The translations under genes were made by a program, and so were the position numbers. This document shows, one piece after another, positions 12,698 through 14,197 of a stretch of 14,197 bases of DNA. The notes beneath the pieces are model-generated. The model saw only the letters and a program-made list of their open reading frames with translations. It searched no databases and had not been told where the DNA came from. Where the stretch lies: assembly GCA_045652965.1 (NCBI GenBank), contig JAZOLI010000123.1, forward strand, positions 1 through 14,197, in the 5' to 3' direction. The stretch comes from Scatosoma sp045652965. Lineage in GTDB: Bacteria > Bacillota > Clostridia > Christensenellales > Borkfalkiaceae. Positions within the stretch are counted from its first letter, which is position 1; every line of letters starts with the position of its first letter.

Positions 12698-13198
12698 TTA
12701 TTCCCCCTTTTCCGATACGTCTTCCGACATGTCGAGCTTCACAGCTACTTTATCGGATAAACCGAATTTTTCAAGGAACGAAATTTTTTCGTCTTCCGTG
12801 TCTACGATTTCCACTTTGAAATACGCAGCACCCCTTGCTTTCGCCGCCGCTACGTCTTCTGCCATGAAATCGCCCGTTTGCTTTTCAACGCTCATAAATC
12901 TTTTGTCTTCGTCGTAAAGGTTAACGTAGTATTCAATGCTTTCCGCTTCTTCGTCTTCGACCGTAAGCTTAATCGATTGAAGCTGGTCGATCTCATAGAA
13001 ATCTTTTGTCGAAATGCCGCTCTTGTCTTCTTCGTCCGCTTTACCCGTCGTATCGTTCAATCTGCACGTTTCATACGCCCAACCGTTCAACACCTTTTCT
13101 TCGTCGCCTGCGCTACGGGAAATCGCCGAAACCGCACCGAACGTCACAGCCACCGCGATCGCTGCGATCGCAACTTTTGCCCACTTGTTCTTTTTCAT
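12698..13198 (-). CDS. N-terminally anchored exported protein
   Basis: A 166-residue protein of unknown function. The start at ATG 13198 is fixed by AGGAGATAAATTT directly upstream; the longer frame to 13336 would run through the noncoding hairpin. The N-terminus MKKNKWAKVAIAAIAVAVTFGAVSAISR is a membrane anchor or signal. It shares the pattern G-[AT]-[VI]-x-[AG]-x2-[RF] then a small-residue stretch with three other exported proteins of the cluster. The outer part is very acidic (SIKLTVEDEEAESIEYYVNLYDEDKRF...; FKVEIVDTEDEKISF), alternating strand-like segments consistent with a small beta-sandwich. It has the strongest ribosome site of the cluster, so it may be the most abundant exported product. 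The next gene starts 3 bases after its stop. Confidence 0.72.
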   Translation of the reverse strand: MKKNKWAKVAIAAIAVAVTFGAVSAISRSAGDEEKVLNGWAYETCRLNDTTGKADEEDKSGISTKDFYEIDQLQSIKLTVEDEEAESIEYYVNLYDEDKRFMSVEKQTGDFMAEDVAAAKARGAAYFKVEIVDTEDEKISFLEKFGLSDKVAVKLDMSEDVSEKGE

Positions 13199-13245
13199 AA
13201 ATTTATCTCCTTTTTTTCTCGCTTCCGCGATTTTTTTTGATAATA

Positions 13246-13276
13246 GGGACGGGCGATAAAAGGGTTTTCCCGTCCC
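13246..13276. repeat. GC-rich hairpin in the leader of the exported-protein genes
   Basis: GGGACGGG (13246-13253) and CCCGTCCC (13269-13276) form a perfect 8-bp stem with a 15-base loop. On the minus strand it is followed by TATTATC and eight A, so it is not a terminator. It lies in the 115-base gap before the 166-residue gene. Smaller stems (CTCGC/GCGAG near 13292-13305; TCGC/GCGA near 13220-13231) flank it. A leader structure, mRNA-stability element or processing site is likely. Confidence 0.65.
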
Positions 13277-13313
13277 GACGAACAATGCTTCTCGCCTGCG
13301 CGAGATTGTATCT

Positions 13314-13556
13314 TTACTCGTTGGTTTGATTGCCAACGCTTAAGGATCTCGTTTTTTCTGCAATGTTTACGCACGCAATCGCGTCGCGCAAATAAATTTC
13401 GGCTTGCGCTAAATAATCCGTTTCCCGAACAAGTCTTTGACCGGACGCACTCGCCCATTCTTCATTGCTGAATTTATACACTTTTTCCGAATTGATATAA
13501 ATCACATTCGACAGCTTTTTCAAAGCTTTCCCAAGCTCTTTTTTAACCGCTTTCAT
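13314..13556 (-). CDS. 80-residue hypothetical protein
   Basis: A small soluble protein starting MKAVKKELGKALKKLSNVIYI and ending RSLSVGNQTNE. The start at 13556 has AAGGGT 7 bases upstream. A longer version from 13595 would begin near the stop of the preceding gene and lacks a ribosome site. The composition is mostly helical, with a basic amphipathic first helix (KKELGKALKKL) and a second stretch LVRETDYLAQAEIYLRDAIACV. It has no membrane segment and no known motif. It sits between a charged coiled-coil protein and the exported proteins. A DNA-binding or chaperone-like small protein is possible, but nothing in the sequence decides it. Confidence 0.6.
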   Translation of the reverse strand: MKAVKKELGKALKKLSNVIYINSEKVYKFSNEEWASASGQRLVRETDYLAQAEIYLRDAIACVNIAEKTRSLSVGNQTNE

Positions 13557-13601
13557 TTTGTTTACCCTTAATAATCGCATTGTTCGTTTTATCAAATCGC
13601 C

Positions 13602-14054
13602 TTAAATGTCGCCAAACTCAAGGAGATCTACTATTGCCACCACTATTTTTGAATTGAAGTTCAACGTCAAGCGCGCCACAAATAATTTCTTTGCTTCTTC
13701 AATCGCAAGCTGTAAATCCTTTCGCTTGATTCCATACTTGCGGCAGAGATTGTGCTGAATTTTACGTTTGCCCTTCGCTTTATACTGCACAATCTCCGCT
13801 TCAAGTACAGTTTTATCTTTGGAGAATACATTTTCTGGCAGCTCAACTGTTTCAACTGTTTCGTTGGATAAATTTTCTTTTTCTTCTTTCAAGGCTTCCT
13901 TTTCCTTCATTTTCTTGCGTAGCTCTTGCACGCGTTCGCGTTCAGAGCGTTGTTTCTTTTCAAATTCCGCCGCTTGAATCGCAAGCTGTTCTTCTTTCGT
14001 CGGTTTACGCTCAGGCTTAACAACCTTCGCCAATTTTTTATCTTGCTCTTCCAT
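13602..14054 (-). CDS. Charged coiled-coil protein with possible C-terminal HTH
   Basis: A 150-residue protein of unknown function. Residues about 1-60 are almost only Lys, Glu, Arg and Gln with Ala/Leu spacing (EEQLAIQAAEFEKKQRSERE, RKKMKEKEALKEEKEN), a long single helix or coiled coil. The second half (KGKRKIQHNLCRKYGIKRKDLQLAIEEAKKL) looks like a helix-turn-helix, followed by a hydrophobic end VVAIVDLLEF. The start lies 3 bases after the stop of the partial upstream gene, so the two are coupled. The ribosome site is weak. A structural or nucleic-acid-binding role is plausible. It has no signal peptide or membrane segment. Confidence 0.65.
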   Translation of the reverse strand: MEEQDKKLAKVVKPERKPTKEEQLAIQAAEFEKKQRSERERVQELRKKMKEKEALKEEKENLSNETVETVELPENVFSKDKTVLEAEIVQYKAKGKRKIQHNLCRKYGIKRKDLQLAIEEAKKLFVARLTLNFNSKIVVAIVDLLEFGDI

Positions 14055-14057
14055 TTC

Positions 14058-14197
14058 TCACCATTCAAACCACTTTTTTCTTTTGCGCCGTTCGGCTTCT
14101 GCTTTCGCCTTTTTTGCTTCTTCCTTTTCCCAGCCACCGACGATCTTATCACCGGCATACCACATACTTTTTGGGTTAAACGAAGCAAAAATGACGT
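14058..14197 (-). CDS. C-terminal end of an unknown protein with a basic helical tail (partial)
   Basis: Only the last 45 codons are inside the window; the gene enters from the right edge. The visible residues begin VIFASFNPKSMWYAGDKIVGGWEKEE and end in a Lys/Arg/Ala/Glu helix closing KKWFEW, then TGA (14060-14058). The competing frame here encodes a very basic 93-residue product and is a shadow: this frame joins the next gene with a 3-base gap and has ordinary composition. The family is not recognised. The basic tail suggests contact with nucleic acid or membrane. Confidence 0.6.
   Translation of the reverse strand, partial: VIFASFNPKSMWYAGDKIVGGWEKEEAKKAKAEAERRKRKKWFEW

Noticed and set aside
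13199..13336. Upstream extension of the 166-residue exported protein
   Set aside because: The extension crosses the noncoding hairpin and would bury a strong ribosome site that fits ATG 13198.
13907..14188. 93-residue highly basic minus-strand frame at the right edge
   Set aside because: Overlaps the partial gene and the 150-residue gene in another frame; those two join with a 3-base gap and have normal composition.
4550..14197. Conjugative element (ICE) interpretation
   Set aside because: No relaxase, VirB4-type ATPase or T4SS channel gene is recognisable in the visible genes; it remains possible if such genes lie right of the window.

Overview
The window looks like a chromosomal stretch of a low-to-mid GC Bacillota, most likely an uncultured Clostridia lineage. 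The reasons are strong AAGGAG/GGGG-type ribosome sites, near-perfect sigma-A promoters, U-tract terminators, and a thioredoxin-reductase-like flavoprotein without NADPH motifs, a type known from clostridia. No species can be named from the sequence alone.

Left part (1-3983) is ordinary host chromosome. The first ~110 bases look like the 3' end of a structured plus-strand RNA. A leftward pair follows: a thioredoxin-reductase-like flavoprotein, then DNA polymerase IV one base downstream, closed by a strong terminator at 135-176. Next is a leftward unit with a consensus promoter and two very small genes: a 44-residue peptide and a 75-residue Ser-rich lipoprotein with 15-bp tandem repeats. A leftward ZIP-family metal transporter follows. 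Then comes a rightward tRNA-Pro(CGG) with its own perfect promoter and terminator.

Middle (3984-4549) holds no gene. It is dense in short dyads, contains a 37-bp perfectly alternating purine/pyrimidine tract and a 12-bp direct repeat, and ends with the terminator of the leftward cluster to its right. The edge of an accessory element probably lies here, but no attachment repeat or integrase is visible.

Right part (4550-14197, running off the edge) is a compact accessory cluster of twelve leftward genes. In transcription order they are: a partial basic-tailed protein, a charged coiled-coil protein, an 80-residue protein, three N-terminally anchored exported proteins (two of them tandem paralogues), a 634-residue exported protein with a C-terminal membrane anchor, a 37-residue membrane protein nested between its neighbours, and a 749-residue multi-pass membrane protein with a degenerate P-loop. 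After a 285-base structured noncoding gap come a winged-helix regulator, an exported beta-helix protein, and a replication-initiator-like protein carrying a DnaC/DnaI-type zinc adaptor.

The most interesting reading is that the right part is a divergent filamentous-phage (inovirus-like) or related extrusion element. The trio 634 aa / 37 aa / 749 aa has the architecture and order of pIII (adsorption, C-terminal anchor), a small virion membrane protein, and the pI/Zot assembly ATPase. The structured gap is placed like an origin or packaging region, and the initiator gene sits at the end. This is inference from architecture and short motifs. No major coat protein or integrase is visible, and the element continues past the window.
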